This document shows positions 9,067-17,312 of a DNA stretch of 49,132 nucleotides, in pieces (position 1 is the stretch's first letter; every line of letters begins with the position of its first letter). The translations under genes and the position numbers were made by a program. This DNA is from an uncultured Prevotella sp. (GTDB lineage Bacteria > Bacteroidota > Bacteroidia > Bacteroidales > Bacteroidaceae), in the NCBI GenBank assembly GCA_944320195.1, contig CALUGP010000019.1, positions 1-49,132 on the forward strand. Direction: 5' to 3'. Under the pieces are notes generated by a model. It searched no databases and was not told the origin of the DNA. It saw only the letters and a list, made by a program, of their open reading frames with translations.

Positions 9067-9939
9067 ATGAGACAACTAAAGATTCAAAAAAGTATTACCA
9101 ACCGCTCAAGTGAGGCTTTAGACAAATATCTTGTTGAAATAGGACGAGCTCCATTAATTTCAATTGACGAAGAAATTGAATTGGCGCAAAAGATAAAAAA
9201 AGGCGGACCTGAAGGCGAAAGAGCAAAAAACAAACTCGTAACAGCCAACCTCCGTTTCGTAGTCTCAGTTGCAAAGCAATACCAGCACCAAGGACTTACA
9301 CTTACAGACTTGATCGACGAGGGTAATATTGGTCTTATCAAGGCAGCCCAGAAGTTTGACGAAACACGCGGCTTTAAATTCATATCATATGCGGTCTGGT
9401 GGATACGTCAAAGCATACTTCAAGCTATTGCCGAACAAAGCCGCATAGTACGCCTGCCACTCAACCAAGTAGGTTCACTGAACAAAATAAACCATGAGAT
9501 AAACAAGTTCGAACAAGAAAACCAACGTCACCCCTCAGTATCAGAACTTTCTGAGGTTACCAAACTTGACGAGGAGAAAATAGGACAGTCTCTGGCCGCA
9601 GACGGACATCACGTAAGCATTGACGCTCCTTTCCAGGACGGCGAAGACAATTGCATGCTTGACGTTATGCCGAGTGGAGAAGACAGCAGGACCGACCGTG
9701 TGGTAGATCATGAATCCATGGCGCTTGAATTGAACACGGTTCTCAGCAAAGTACTAAAAGAACGCGAGATAACAATCATTCGCGAATGTTTTGGCATAGG
9801 CTGCCATGAAAAAGGACTTGAGGAAATTGGCGACCAACTTGGACTTACCCGTGAACGTGTACGCCAGATACGTGAGAAGAGCATAGCCAAACTACGCGAA
9901 AGTGGAAACGCCAAGATCCTTATGAAATACCTCGGATAA
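9067..9939 (+). CDS. rpoD: Primary RNA polymerase sigma factor (RpoD/SigA, Bacteroidetes type)
   Basis: The 290 residues correspond to the short Bacteroidetes housekeeping sigma factor, which lacks region 1.1. Region 1.2 covers KYLVEIGRAPLISIDEEIEL. Region 2 includes LIDEGNIGLIKAAQKFD and FISYAVWWIRQSILQAIAEQ. Region 4.2 is the helix-turn-helix IGDQLGLTRERVRQIREKS near the C-terminus. This factor recognises TTTG/TAnnTTTG promoters, which are abundant in the window. The gene stands alone between its own promoter and terminator. Confidence 0.96.
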   Translation: MRQLKIQKSITNRSSEALDKYLVEIGRAPLISIDEEIELAQKIKKGGPEGERAKNKLVTANLRFVVSVAKQYQHQGLTLTDLIDEGNIGLIKAAQKFDETRGFKFISYAVWWIRQSILQAIAEQSRIVRLPLNQVGSLNKINHEINKFEQENQRHPSVSELSEVTKLDEEKIGQSLAADGHHVSIDAPFQDGEDNCMLDVMPSGEDSRTDRVVDHESMALELNTVLSKVLKEREITIIRECFGIGCHEKGLEEIGDQLGLTRERVRQIREKSIAKLRESGNAKILMKYLG

Positions 9940-9963
9940 TATCATAAGTTCAATATTACTTTT

Positions 9964-10014
9964 TTAAGCGGAATGTCAACTCTTCACCTGAAAGGAAACG
10001 GACATTCCGCTTAA
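9964..10014 (+). terminator. Hairpin terminator between rpoD and the HhH/barrel gene
   Basis: A 14-bp perfect stem (TTAAGCGGAATGTC at 9964-9977, GACATTCCGCTTAA at 10001-10014) has a 23-base loop. It lies between convergent genes. On the minus strand the stem is followed by AAAAGTAATA, so it most likely serves rpoD. Confidence 0.6.
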
Positions 10015-10058
10015 TTCATATAAATAAACAAAAGGCATTTACATATTAGACATTCCAT

Positions 10059-12053
10059 TTACAACCTAAACCTCAACTGCATTTCAAGATCCGTAGCAGA
10101 CGAACCGTCTATTTCTTGATAACTACTACCGATCTTGTCTCGATCGAAATACTTTGTAGTTCCAATTTTAGCAATGAACGTAAGTTTGTCAGAAAATCCA
10201 TAAGAAGCATATAAGGCGAACCTCATGCCATTGCCATAATAAGCAGGAAAAGAGAATGAATATAACAATCCACGTTCATATGCATACAACCTGCTATCAT
10301 AATTGTCTGAATTAAAATATCCAAAAGACAAAGTGGCATTTAACACCCTTTTTATATTCAAATTAACATTCTGGCTTACCATCCAACCAAAACTTTTATC
10401 TTTATATGTTGTATAAACTATGTCTCCTTGCGTTTTTCCACTCAAAACAGCACCATTATACGCCACAGCAAAGCGCCCTCTATGCTCTTTCTTAAATATC
10501 AGACCGTTCTTCGACTCGTTATCACGCTCTCTCATCTTAAAACGATACCGGGCTGAAAATGTCCAACTTCCAGGCACATATACAACCTGCAACAGGTTGT
10601 CAAACGAACGTGAGCTACCAGTTGCTTGATATTTGGGCCATGCAAAATAAGCAAAATCAGTATATGCCATAACATTCATATTTGGAATGGGGTGCCACTT
10701 CACACCTAAATATACTCCACTTTCATTCTGCACAGCCCCACCTTCGCTAAAGCTTTCCGCAAACAATGAATAATATCTAAACGAATAAAAACGTTGCAAA
10801 GCCAACAACTCCATATTGTCTGAAAGATTATAAGTCAGCGAATTCACAGTAGCCACAGCATTGCATCCACCTGTTGCTGTCTCACCACAAAACGAAAGCC
10901 TATGCCCTGTATATCCATAATTAACACCTATATTATAAAAATCCTTACCATGGGCATAATGACGACGGTAAAGAGCCTCGGTTTTGGGCTTAAGTTCCTT
11001 ATCAAGAGAAACAAATATGCCAGTCAAGCCAACATGGAATCCCTTGAACCTATAATCAACATTGCCACCACACAAGAAATGGGAAGAATTGTTCTTTTTC
11101 TCCATTTCAGTCTCAGTACGATGGTATCCCGAATCTAATATTGTCGCAATAGAACTGTCCCCTTTATTTAATGTGGCGTCAAACTTACGGTATGAAACAA
11201 AAGCGCTTACATCCAGTCCCTTTGCAACATTTACCGTAACAGCTGCTCCTTGCAGATAATTTGCACTTGACAATGACGAATGGGCACGTATGTTGCTGCC
11301 GCCACGCCCCATGGACGACAATGTTGACAATTTACCAAAACTGAAATTATTATTAATTACCAGTCCCATTCCAAATCTTACGCGGTAACGTCCTAATGCA
11401 AGCGTCTTAATTCTTCCCAACTTTTTTAATACAAAATAAAAAGAATAAAAATCATACCCCATGCTGTTTTTACCGGCAAAAAAAGGCTCGCCCGCATCTT
11501 GTGCTCCTAATACGCCAAACCTCACCTTGTCACCGTAAGTGAAATCGTACCTTATGCTGTGTTTGTATTGATAGCCTAAATATCCGTTCTTGTCTCCCTT
11601 ACGCATATAAAACGGAACCTTCACAGTTCCAATCAATTCATGCTTTCCATACTTCATGACATTTCTGATTGTTGGAAACTTTCTTTCTTTCACATCACCT
11701 GCATATGTAAAATAAAAAAGCAGGCGACGCTTAAAATAATCCAAGTCACGAATCATGGCCAACTCACCAAGCGATTTCATCGGGCCATACCTATAAAGAT
11801 ACTCGCTTATATCTTCAACGTCTTTCGCTGTAAGAAACGGTAATTGCTCAAGTTCCTCACGTGTGGCCGTATTTATGTTTATAGGATTCACCTCCAAATC
11901 ACATAACATATCGAAAGACGCCTCCAAAGCGTTTGCTTCTAAATCTTCAAACTCACCAAGTTGATATAAATATTGCTCCCATTCGTGCTGTTGCTGCGCA
12001 TTCATTTGCAAAGAAAACAAAGTCAACAAGACCGCATATATATATTTTTTCAT
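10059..12053 (-). CDS. Secreted helix-hairpin-helix protein with a predicted C-terminal outer-membrane barrel
   Basis: The product has 664 residues. A signal peptide (MKKYIYAVLLTLFSLQMNA) is followed by an acidic stretch. A ComEA-like helix-hairpin-helix region at about 57-110 has ININTATREELEQLP and then a second repeat-like LGELAMIRDLDYF. The remaining ~540 residues are rich in alternating aromatic beta strands and end in MQLRFRL, typical of an outer-membrane barrel. HhH motifs usually bind DNA backbone, so a periplasm-facing DNA-binding plug on a barrel is a reasonable but unproven idea. Conserved hypothetical proteins of this design are common in Bacteroidetes. The gene is monocistronic. 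Confidence 0.75.
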   Translation of the reverse strand: MKKYIYAVLLTLFSLQMNAQQQHEWEQYLYQLGEFEDLEANALEASFDMLCDLEVNPININTATREELEQLPFLTAKDVEDISEYLYRYGPMKSLGELAMIRDLDYFKRRLLFYFTYAGDVKERKFPTIRNVMKYGKHELIGTVKVPFYMRKGDKNGYLGYQYKHSIRYDFTYGDKVRFGVLGAQDAGEPFFAGKNSMGYDFYSFYFVLKKLGRIKTLALGRYRVRFGMGLVINNNFSFGKLSTLSSMGRGGSNIRAHSSLSSANYLQGAAVTVNVAKGLDVSAFVSYRKFDATLNKGDSSIATILDSGYHRTETEMEKKNNSSHFLCGGNVDYRFKGFHVGLTGIFVSLDKELKPKTEALYRRHYAHGKDFYNIGVNYGYTGHRLSFCGETATGGCNAVATVNSLTYNLSDNMELLALQRFYSFRYYSLFAESFSEGGAVQNESGVYLGVKWHPIPNMNVMAYTDFAYFAWPKYQATGSSRSFDNLLQVVYVPGSWTFSARYRFKMRERDNESKNGLIFKKEHRGRFAVAYNGAVLSGKTQGDIVYTTYKDKSFGWMVSQNVNLNIKRVLNATLSFGYFNSDNYDSRLYAYERGLLYSFSFPAYYGNGMRFALYASYGFSDKLTFIAKIGTTKYFDRDKIGSSYQEIDGSSATDLEMQLRFRL

Positions 12054-12170
12054 TCTAAATTCAAGGTTCTATTATGAAATCCATAACTCAGCTCCCCCTT
12101 CACATCCCATAAGCTCACTCTATTTTTCATAAAACAAGCTAATTGCAAATGAAGAACTAATTACAACGTA

Positions 12171-12202
12171 CAAATATAAGCATTTTTTAGATTTTCTACA
12201 AG
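12171..12202 (-). promoter_or_regulatory. Candidate promoter for the HhH/barrel gene
   Basis: The minus-strand -7 TATATTTG (12171-12178) has CTTG (12199-12202) 20 bases upstream. It leaves a leader of about 110 bases, in which I see no recognised riboswitch. Confidence 0.5.
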
Positions 12203-12264
12203 TATTAAGCAATATTTGTATTACAAGAATAGAGAAGTACAAACTATTCCTTCAATAATAACAA

Positions 12265-12290
12265 AAAAGGACTTCAATTGAAGTCCTTTT
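12265..12290 (-). terminator. Terminator of tRNA-Arg
   Basis: An 11-bp perfect stem (AAAAGGACTTC/GAAGTCCTTTT, loop AATT) is followed on the minus strand by a T-run. It lies four bases past the tRNA 3' end. Confidence 0.85.
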
Positions 12291-12293
12291 CCG

Positions 12294-12368
12294 TGATTCC
12301 GTAGGGATTCGAACCCTAGACCCACGCCTTAGAAGGGCGTTGCTCTAATCCAACTGAGCTACGGAACC
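12294..12368 (-). tRNA. tRNA-Arg (anticodon TCT)
   Basis: This 75-base cloverleaf reads leftward. The acceptor arm GGTTCCG pairs with CGGAATC (one G-T pair). The anticodon arm ACGCC-CTTCTAA-GGCGT gives anticodon TCT, which reads AGA/AGG. The T-loop is GTTCGAATC. CCA is not encoded. The gene has its own promoter at 12382-12413 and its own terminator. Confidence 0.95.
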
Positions 12369-12381
12369 TCCAAATCGGCTG

Positions 12382-12413
12382 CAAATTTACTTAAAATAAT
12401 CTACATACCCAAA
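12382..12413 (-). promoter_or_regulatory. Promoter of tRNA-Arg
   Basis: The minus-strand -7 TAAATTTG (12382-12389) has a perfect TTTG (12410-12413) 20 bases upstream. The box begins 13 bases before the mature tRNA. Confidence 0.75.
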
Positions 12414-12498
12414 TTTTTCAGAATAAAAGATATATTCTAAATTCTACACTTCATTACACGAACGGACACAAGCCCTTCATTGCCAAATCTGCAACTGC

Positions 12499-14493
12499 CT
12501 ATGAATTCATCGTCGCCAGAAATTCGTCATTGTCGCGCGTATGCGCTATCCTGTCATGTATTGTGTTCATTGCTTCAATCGAATTCATATCTGCAATGAA
12601 CTTACGCAACACCCACATGCGGTCAAGTGTCAGTTTGTCTTGCAACAAATCATCACGACGCGTGCTTGAAGCTACAAGGTTCACAGCCGGGAATATTCTC
12701 TTATTGCTCAAGTTGCGGTCAAGCTGAAGTTCCATGTTGCCTGTTCCCTTAAACTCCTCGAATATCACTTCGTCCATCTTGCTGCCTGTGTCAATCAGCG
12801 CTGTCGCCACAATTGTAAGCGAGCCACCCCCCTCTATATTTCTGGCAGCTCCAAAGAAACGCTTAGGCTTCTGCAACGCATTTGCATCAACACCTCCAGT
12901 CAGCACCTTGCCGCTTGCAGGAGCTACAGTATTGTAGGCACGGGCAAGACGAGTTATTGAATCTAAGAAAATAACAACGTCATGTCCACATTCAACCATG
13001 CGCTTAGCCTTTTCCAAGACAATGCCTGCTATCTTGACATGCCGTTCTGCCGGTTCGTCAAACGTAGAAGCTATAACTTCTGCATTGACAGTACGGGCCA
13101 TATCTGTCACTTCCTCTGGACGTTCATCAATAAGCAGCATCATAAGATATGCCTCCGGATGATTCGCCGCAATTGCGTTGGCGATATCTTTCATCAAGAT
13201 AGTCTTACCCGTCTTGGGTTGCGCCACGATAAGAGCCCTCTGTCCCTTACCTATCGGTGAGAACAAGTCTACAATCCTCGTACTGAGATTTGTCGTAGAC
13301 CGATCTCCACACAAGGTAAACTTCTCGTCCGGGAAAAGCGGAGTCAGATGATCAAACGGTATGCGGTCACGCACTTCAGCCGGATCACGTCCGTTTATTT
13401 TGTCAATTGTCGTCAACGGGAAATATTTTTCTCCGTCATGAGGAGGCCTAACATGGCATTCTATCACATCTCCCGTTTTGAGCCCATAACGCTTTATTTG
13501 TGCTATCGAAACATATATGTCATCTGGTGAAGACAAATAATTGTAGTCGCTTGAACGCAAAAAGCCATAGCCGTCCGGCATGATTTCAAGCACTCCATTG
13601 GCTGTAATAATATCCTCAAAATCGAATGAGACAACCGCGTCTTGCTCCATTCTCGGAGCATAAGCCACAGTGTTCATATCCAAAGGTGCCGTGGGATTGT
13701 CAAACATGTCATAATTAGGCAATGCCATTTGATCCTCGATCGGCAAATCAACAACAGGTATAAAGTCTGTCCCGTCTGCCGGATCTCCTTCCCATACGCC
13801 AGATTCTATAGCCTCGCGCTTCTCATCAACAAGTTCATTATGTGCGTTAACCTTAGCCTGCAATTGGGCTATCAGGTCTGACTGGTCTTCATCGTCCTCG
13901 CTGTTTTCAGCAGGCGAATAATCCGCTTCAGGCACTTCCTGCAATGTATCCGGCTCAACCGCCTCCTCATCTTTCATAAACGGCGGAACATCTGCACCTT
14001 GCACAACGTCTTCACAGACATCATCATGAATGCCGTTTGCATCTGGCAAAGACTCTGCCATATCCGCCACAACCGGTTCCACATGGTCTTCCGTGTCTTT
14101 GTCTTCCATTGGCTGAGACTCAGGCAAAACCGTACTTTCCGCCTTTGCTTTGGCTCTACCCCTTGCAGCCTTCGGCTTTGCCGGTGTGGCCGCAGGCGCA
14201 TCATTGAAAAGCGAAGGCTGTTCGTTTGACACTTTGTTTTTCTTCAAATCAAAATTCTCGCCGTCCTTGCCATTCACAGAATACACCCTGTCCGTATCTT
14301 TCTTTACGATACGAACCCTGCGGCGCTTCGCTCCAAGAGGGTTTTTGTTTCCCTCCACTTCTGCTTGTTTGTCGAGAATCGAATAGATAATATCTTCTTG
14401 ACTATCTCCAGACTTTAGTTTTGCCCCCATTTGTTCGGCAATACTTTCAAGTTCGGCGACATCCTTAGATAACAGTTCGTCTTTACTATACAT
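12499..14493 (-). CDS. rho: Transcription termination factor Rho
   Basis: This hexameric RNA helicase terminates transcription. The product has 664 residues, against about 420 for E. coli Rho. The N-terminal helix bundle ([15 protein letters not shown]) is followed by about 230 acidic, low-complexity residues (for example [20 protein letters not shown]), an intrinsically disordered insertion. The RNA-binding fold is around residues 290-370 ([20 protein letters not shown]). The Walker [10 protein letters not shown] lies near residue 425, followed by the [13 protein letters not shown] and secondary-site segments. A disordered Rho insertion of this kind is known to support phase separation in Bacteroides thetaiotaomicron; the same role here is inference. 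Confidence 0.96.
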   Translation of the reverse strand: MYSKDELLSKDVAELESIAEQMGAKLKSGDSQEDIIYSILDKQAEVEGNKNPLGAKRRRVRIVKKDTDRVYSVNGKDGENFDLKKNKVSNEQPSLFNDAPAATPAKPKAARGRAKAKAESTVLPESQPMEDKDTEDHVEPVVADMAESLPDANGIHDDVCEDVVQGADVPPFMKDEEAVEPDTLQEVPEADYSPAENSEDDEDQSDLIAQLQAKVNAHNELVDEKREAIESGVWEGDPADGTDFIPVVDLPIEDQMALPNYDMFDNPTAPLDMNTVAYAPRMEQDAVVSFDFEDIITANGVLEIMPDGYGFLRSSDYNYLSSPDDIYVSIAQIKRYGLKTGDVIECHVRPPHDGEKYFPLTTIDKINGRDPAEVRDRIPFDHLTPLFPDEKFTLCGDRSTTNLSTRIVDLFSPIGKGQRALIVAQPKTGKTILMKDIANAIAANHPEAYLMMLLIDERPEEVTDMARTVNAEVIASTFDEPAERHVKIAGIVLEKAKRMVECGHDVVIFLDSITRLARAYNTVAPASGKVLTGGVDANALQKPKRFFGAARNIEGGGSLTIVATALIDTGSKMDEVIFEEFKGTGNMELQLDRNLSNKRIFPAVNLVASSTRRDDLLQDKLTLDRMWVLRKFIADMNSIEAMNTIHDRIAHTRDNDEFLATMNS

Positions 14494-14577
14494 AAAATAT
14501 AATGTATGTGTGGAAATTTTTTAATGATTGAATTTGTTTCACGAATGGAAACAAACTATTGACTTTAAGTTGACATG

Positions 14578-14585
14578 CAAAAGTA
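14578..14585 (-). promoter_or_regulatory. Candidate -7 box for rho
   Basis: The minus-strand TACTTTTG lies 85 bases before the start. The -33 match is weak (CAAA complement at 14601-14604, only 15 bases away). The long leader could carry Rho autoregulation, but I see no specific structure. Confidence 0.4.
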
Positions 14586-14652
14586 ATAAATTATATTGAA
14601 CAAAAAGAAATTTTTATCAAAGCAGACTTGCAATTTAACTTATTTTTAACCT

Positions 14653-16440
14653 TCATTGTTCTATTTCCGACAATTCAAGCCACCTCATCTCCTTATTGTC
14701 CAATTCTTCTTTCAATATTGGCAACCGCTTGCTTTTCTCCGTAAGCTCGTCTATCGACAACTTTCCGCTGCAAAGCTGTTCTTCGATAAGTTTGCGTTCG
14801 GCTTCAAGTTCGGCTATGTCTTTTTCCAACTGGGCGTATTCCACACGTTCCTTATACGTCATCCTGCGGCGCTGCTCCGTGCGGCGCCGTTCACGTTCGC
14901 CAGTGGAACCTTCTTTCCTTGCAACCTTTTCCTCATTCTTGCTCTTCAATGAACACCACTCACGGTATTGAGTATAGTTTCCGGGAAAATCCTGCACCGC
15001 CCCGCCACCGTTGAACACAAGCAGATGGTCAACCACCTTGTCCATGAAGTAGCGGTCATGGCTTACGATTATCACACAACCGGGGAAGTCGGCCAAATAC
15101 TCCTCAAATATCTGCAATGTCTGGATGTCCAAGTCGTTTGTAGGCTCGTCAAGCACAAGGAAGTTCGGGTTTCTCATCAATACCGTGCATAAATACAGCT
15201 TGCGTTTCTCGCCTCCGCTTAGCTTATACACATAGTTGTGCTGCTGTTCAGGCGTGAAAAGGAAATATTGCAGGAATTGCGAGGCCGACATGTGCTTGCC
15301 GCCGCCCATGTCAATGTAGTCGGCAATCTCTGTCACCACATCTATCACCTTCTTCTGTTGGTCAAACGTTATTCCTTCCTGCGAGAAGTATCCGAACCTT
15401 ACGGTCGTGCCTATGTCAAACCGTCCGCTGTCAGGCTTTTCCAAGCCAAGCAGAAGTTTAAGGAATGTTGACTTGCCTGTGCCGTTGTTGCCTACGATGC
15501 CCATCTTCTCATATCGGGCGAAATTATAATAGAAGTCTTTTAGAATGACGTTGTCAGATCCCCAGCTTTTGGATATATACTGGCACTCGAATATCTTGCT
15601 GCCTATGTAAACATTTCTTGACTTCAACCTGACCTGGCGTTCCTCGATGCGCTGCTTCGCAACCTTCTCCAGTTCAAAGAAGGCGTCCTCTCTATAGCGC
15701 GCCTTGTGGCCACGGGCTTGCGGCATGCGGCGCATCCAGTCAAGTTCCTTCCGGTACAGGTTGTTTGCTCTTGCAATCTCGGCCCGTGCATTGTCAATGC
15801 GCTCTTGCCGTTTTTCCAGATAATAACTGTAATTGCCGCGATACGTATAGATTGTCTTATTGTCAAGCTCGAGTATTACTGAGCACACACGGTCAAGAAA
15901 GAACCTGTCATGAGTGACCATCAGCAAAGTCTTGTTGCCCCTTGACAGGAAACCTTCAAGCCATTCTATCATCTCCAGATCAAGATGGTTGGTCGGTTCG
16001 TCCAGCACAAGCATGTCAGGCTCTGTAATCAACACATTGGCCAAAGCCACACGGCGTTGCTGTCCGCCGCTGAGCGTTCCCATGGCCTGATCCATATTGC
16101 CGACTTTCAGTTGTGTAAGTATCTGCTTGGCCTTAAGTATCTTTGCCTCGTCACCAGAATGGTTGAAACAGGCGTCGAGCACGGTGTCGGCATCGTTGAA
16201 CTTAGGTGTCTGCTCCAGATAGCCGACGCGGATGTCGCGGCGGAAGATTATCTGCCCCGAGTCATACCCCTCAACTCCTGTCAGAATGGAAAGCAGGGTG
16301 GACTTGCCGGTACCGTTACGAGCCACGAGCCCAACTTTTTGCCCCTCAGCAACGCTGAACGATATGTCCTCAAAAAGCACATGGGCACCAAACGATTTCG
16401 TGAGATGCTGCACGTCCAAATACGGTGTAACACTAGCCAT
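14653..16440 (-). CDS. ABC-F family ATPase (Uup-like)
   Basis: The product has 595 residues: two ABC ATPase domains in tandem and no membrane segments, the layout of ribosome-associated ABC-F proteins. Domain 1 has the Walker A GLVARNGTGKST and signature LSGGQQRRVALA. Domain 2 has GIVGNNGTGKST (around residue 314) and LSGGEKRKLYLC. Both Walker B motifs end LDEPTN. The C-terminus (about 515-595) is a charged coiled coil with an ELEAERKLIEEQL segment, as in Uup, which suggests nucleic-acid or ribosome binding. The gene lies 7 bases after engB, so it is co-transcribed with a ribosome-assembly GTPase. An antibiotic-resistance role is less likely than a housekeeping one. Confidence 0.9.
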   Translation of the reverse strand: MASVTPYLDVQHLTKSFGAHVLFEDISFSVAEGQKVGLVARNGTGKSTLLSILTGVEGYDSGQIIFRRDIRVGYLEQTPKFNDADTVLDACFNHSGDEAKILKAKQILTQLKVGNMDQAMGTLSGGQQRRVALANVLITEPDMLVLDEPTNHLDLEMIEWLEGFLSRGNKTLLMVTHDRFFLDRVCSVILELDNKTIYTYRGNYSYYLEKRQERIDNARAEIARANNLYRKELDWMRRMPQARGHKARYREDAFFELEKVAKQRIEERQVRLKSRNVYIGSKIFECQYISKSWGSDNVILKDFYYNFARYEKMGIVGNNGTGKSTFLKLLLGLEKPDSGRFDIGTTVRFGYFSQEGITFDQQKKVIDVVTEIADYIDMGGGKHMSASQFLQYFLFTPEQQHNYVYKLSGGEKRKLYLCTVLMRNPNFLVLDEPTNDLDIQTLQIFEEYLADFPGCVIIVSHDRYFMDKVVDHLLVFNGGGAVQDFPGNYTQYREWCSLKSKNEEKVARKEGSTGERERRRTEQRRRMTYKERVEYAQLEKDIAELEAERKLIEEQLCSGKLSIDELTEKSKRLPILKEELDNKEMRWLELSEIEQ

Positions 16441-16447
16441 AACGCCC

Positions 16448-17056
16448 CTACTTGCCCTCCTTCAACGTCTTGTTTATCTTTTCTATATAATCAAGCACAT
16501 CGTCGCGCCCGGTCTTCTTCTCGCTGCTTGTAGTGAAATAAGGCGGCAGTTCCTCCCAGGTGTCCTTCAGACTGTCCATATATGCCACAACCGACTGTTT
16601 GGCCTTCACCGGTCCAAGCTTGTCTGCCTTTGTGAATATTATCGAGAAAGGCACTCTGCTGCGTCCCAGCCAGTCGATGAACTCCCTGTCTATCGGCATG
16701 AAGCCGTGACGTATGTCTATCAGCACGAAGACGTTGACAAGCTGTTCGCGCTGAAGTATGTATGATATTATTATCTGCTCCAGCTTCTTCTGCACCGACT
16801 TTGAGCGCTTGGCGAAACCATAACCGGGCAGGTCAACCAGATACCATTCATCGTTGATTATGAAATGGTTTATGAGCAAAGTCTTCCCCGGTGTCGCAGA
16901 AGTCTTTGCCAGGTTCTTATGGTTGCAGAGCATGTTTATCAGGCTTGACTTGCCAACGTTGCTCCTGCCGATGAACGCATATTCAGGCTTTGTGTCATCC
17001 GGACATTTCGTCCAGGTGGAGTTGCTTATTACAAATTCAGACTTTCTTATTTCCAT
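16448..17056 (-). CDS. engB: Ribosome biogenesis GTPase EngB (YihA/YsxC)
   Basis: This GTPase is needed for assembly of the large ribosomal subunit. The product has 202 residues, as expected. G1 is GRSNVGKSS at residues 30-38, G2 lies around SATPGKT, G3 is DLPGYGFA and G4 is TKADK. It leads an operon with the ABC-F gene. A promoter at 17184-17214 sits 120 bases upstream, with a possible small leader ORF in between. Confidence 0.95.
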   Translation of the reverse strand: MEIRKSEFVISNSTWTKCPDDTKPEYAFIGRSNVGKSSLINMLCNHKNLAKTSATPGKTLLINHFIINDEWYLVDLPGYGFAKRSKSVQKKLEQIIISYILQREQLVNVFVLIDIRHGFMPIDREFIDWLGRSRVPFSIIFTKADKLGPVKAKQSVVAYMDSLKDTWEELPPYFTTSSEKKTGRDDVLDYIEKINKTLKEGK

Positions 17057-17068
17057 ATTCTCATGCTT

Positions 17069-17179
17069 TCAGGCATAGCACGCATCGTTAACATATCCGT
17101 AGCAACTGCAGTTTCGGCAGCCATGCCCTATTCTTAAATCAAACAACAAGCCGGCAAAGAGCTTGTCGGCTTGTTTCAT
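17069..17179 (-). CDS. Possible leaderless small ORF upstream of engB
   Basis: From the ATG at 17179 an open frame encodes 36 residues (MKQADKLFAGLLFDLRIG, then a tail with four cysteines, HGCRNCSCYGYVNDACYA) and stops 12 bases before engB. The ATG falls almost exactly where transcription from the promoter at 17184-17214 should begin, so translation would be leaderless. The first codons also form a hairpin (9-bp stem, 17145-17153 with 17167-17175). It could be a genuine small protein, a leader peptide or chance. I do not recognise a family. Confidence 0.3.
   Translation of the reverse strand: MKQADKLFAGLLFDLRIGHGCRNCSCYGYVNDACYA
17145..17175 (-). promoter_or_regulatory. Hairpin in the engB leader
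   Basis: The stem AACAAGCCG/CGGCTTGTT lies immediately downstream of the predicted transcription start. On the minus strand the second arm is followed by GTTTGATTT, a poor U-tract. It might be an attenuator or a 5'-stabilising stem. Confidence 0.35.
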
Positions 17180-17183
17180 TGTG

Positions 17184-17214
17184 CAAAGATAATGCTTATC
17201 AGGCGCAATGCAAA
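17184..17214 (-). promoter_or_regulatory. Promoter of the engB operon
   Basis: The minus-strand -7 TATCTTTG (17184-17191) and TTTG (17211-17214) are separated by 19 bases. The module, including its GGCGCAAT spacer, is nearly identical to the promoter at 27941-27971. Confidence 0.7.
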
Positions 17215-17248
17215 ATAAAAACGGCATAATCAGACTTTTATTTATGTT

Positions 17249-17282
17249 TGCGTGGGTCGCCCGTACCAGAGCTACCCACGCA
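17249..17282 (-). terminator. Hairpin after the GLUG-repeat gene
   Basis: A 9-bp perfect stem (TGCGTGGGT at 17249-17257, ACCCACGCA at 17274-17282) lies 30 bases past the stop codon on the minus strand. No T-run follows, so its terminator function is uncertain. Confidence 0.4.
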
Positions 17283-17312
17283 TAATCCAATCCGGTAATG
17301 TCAAGGGGCGGA

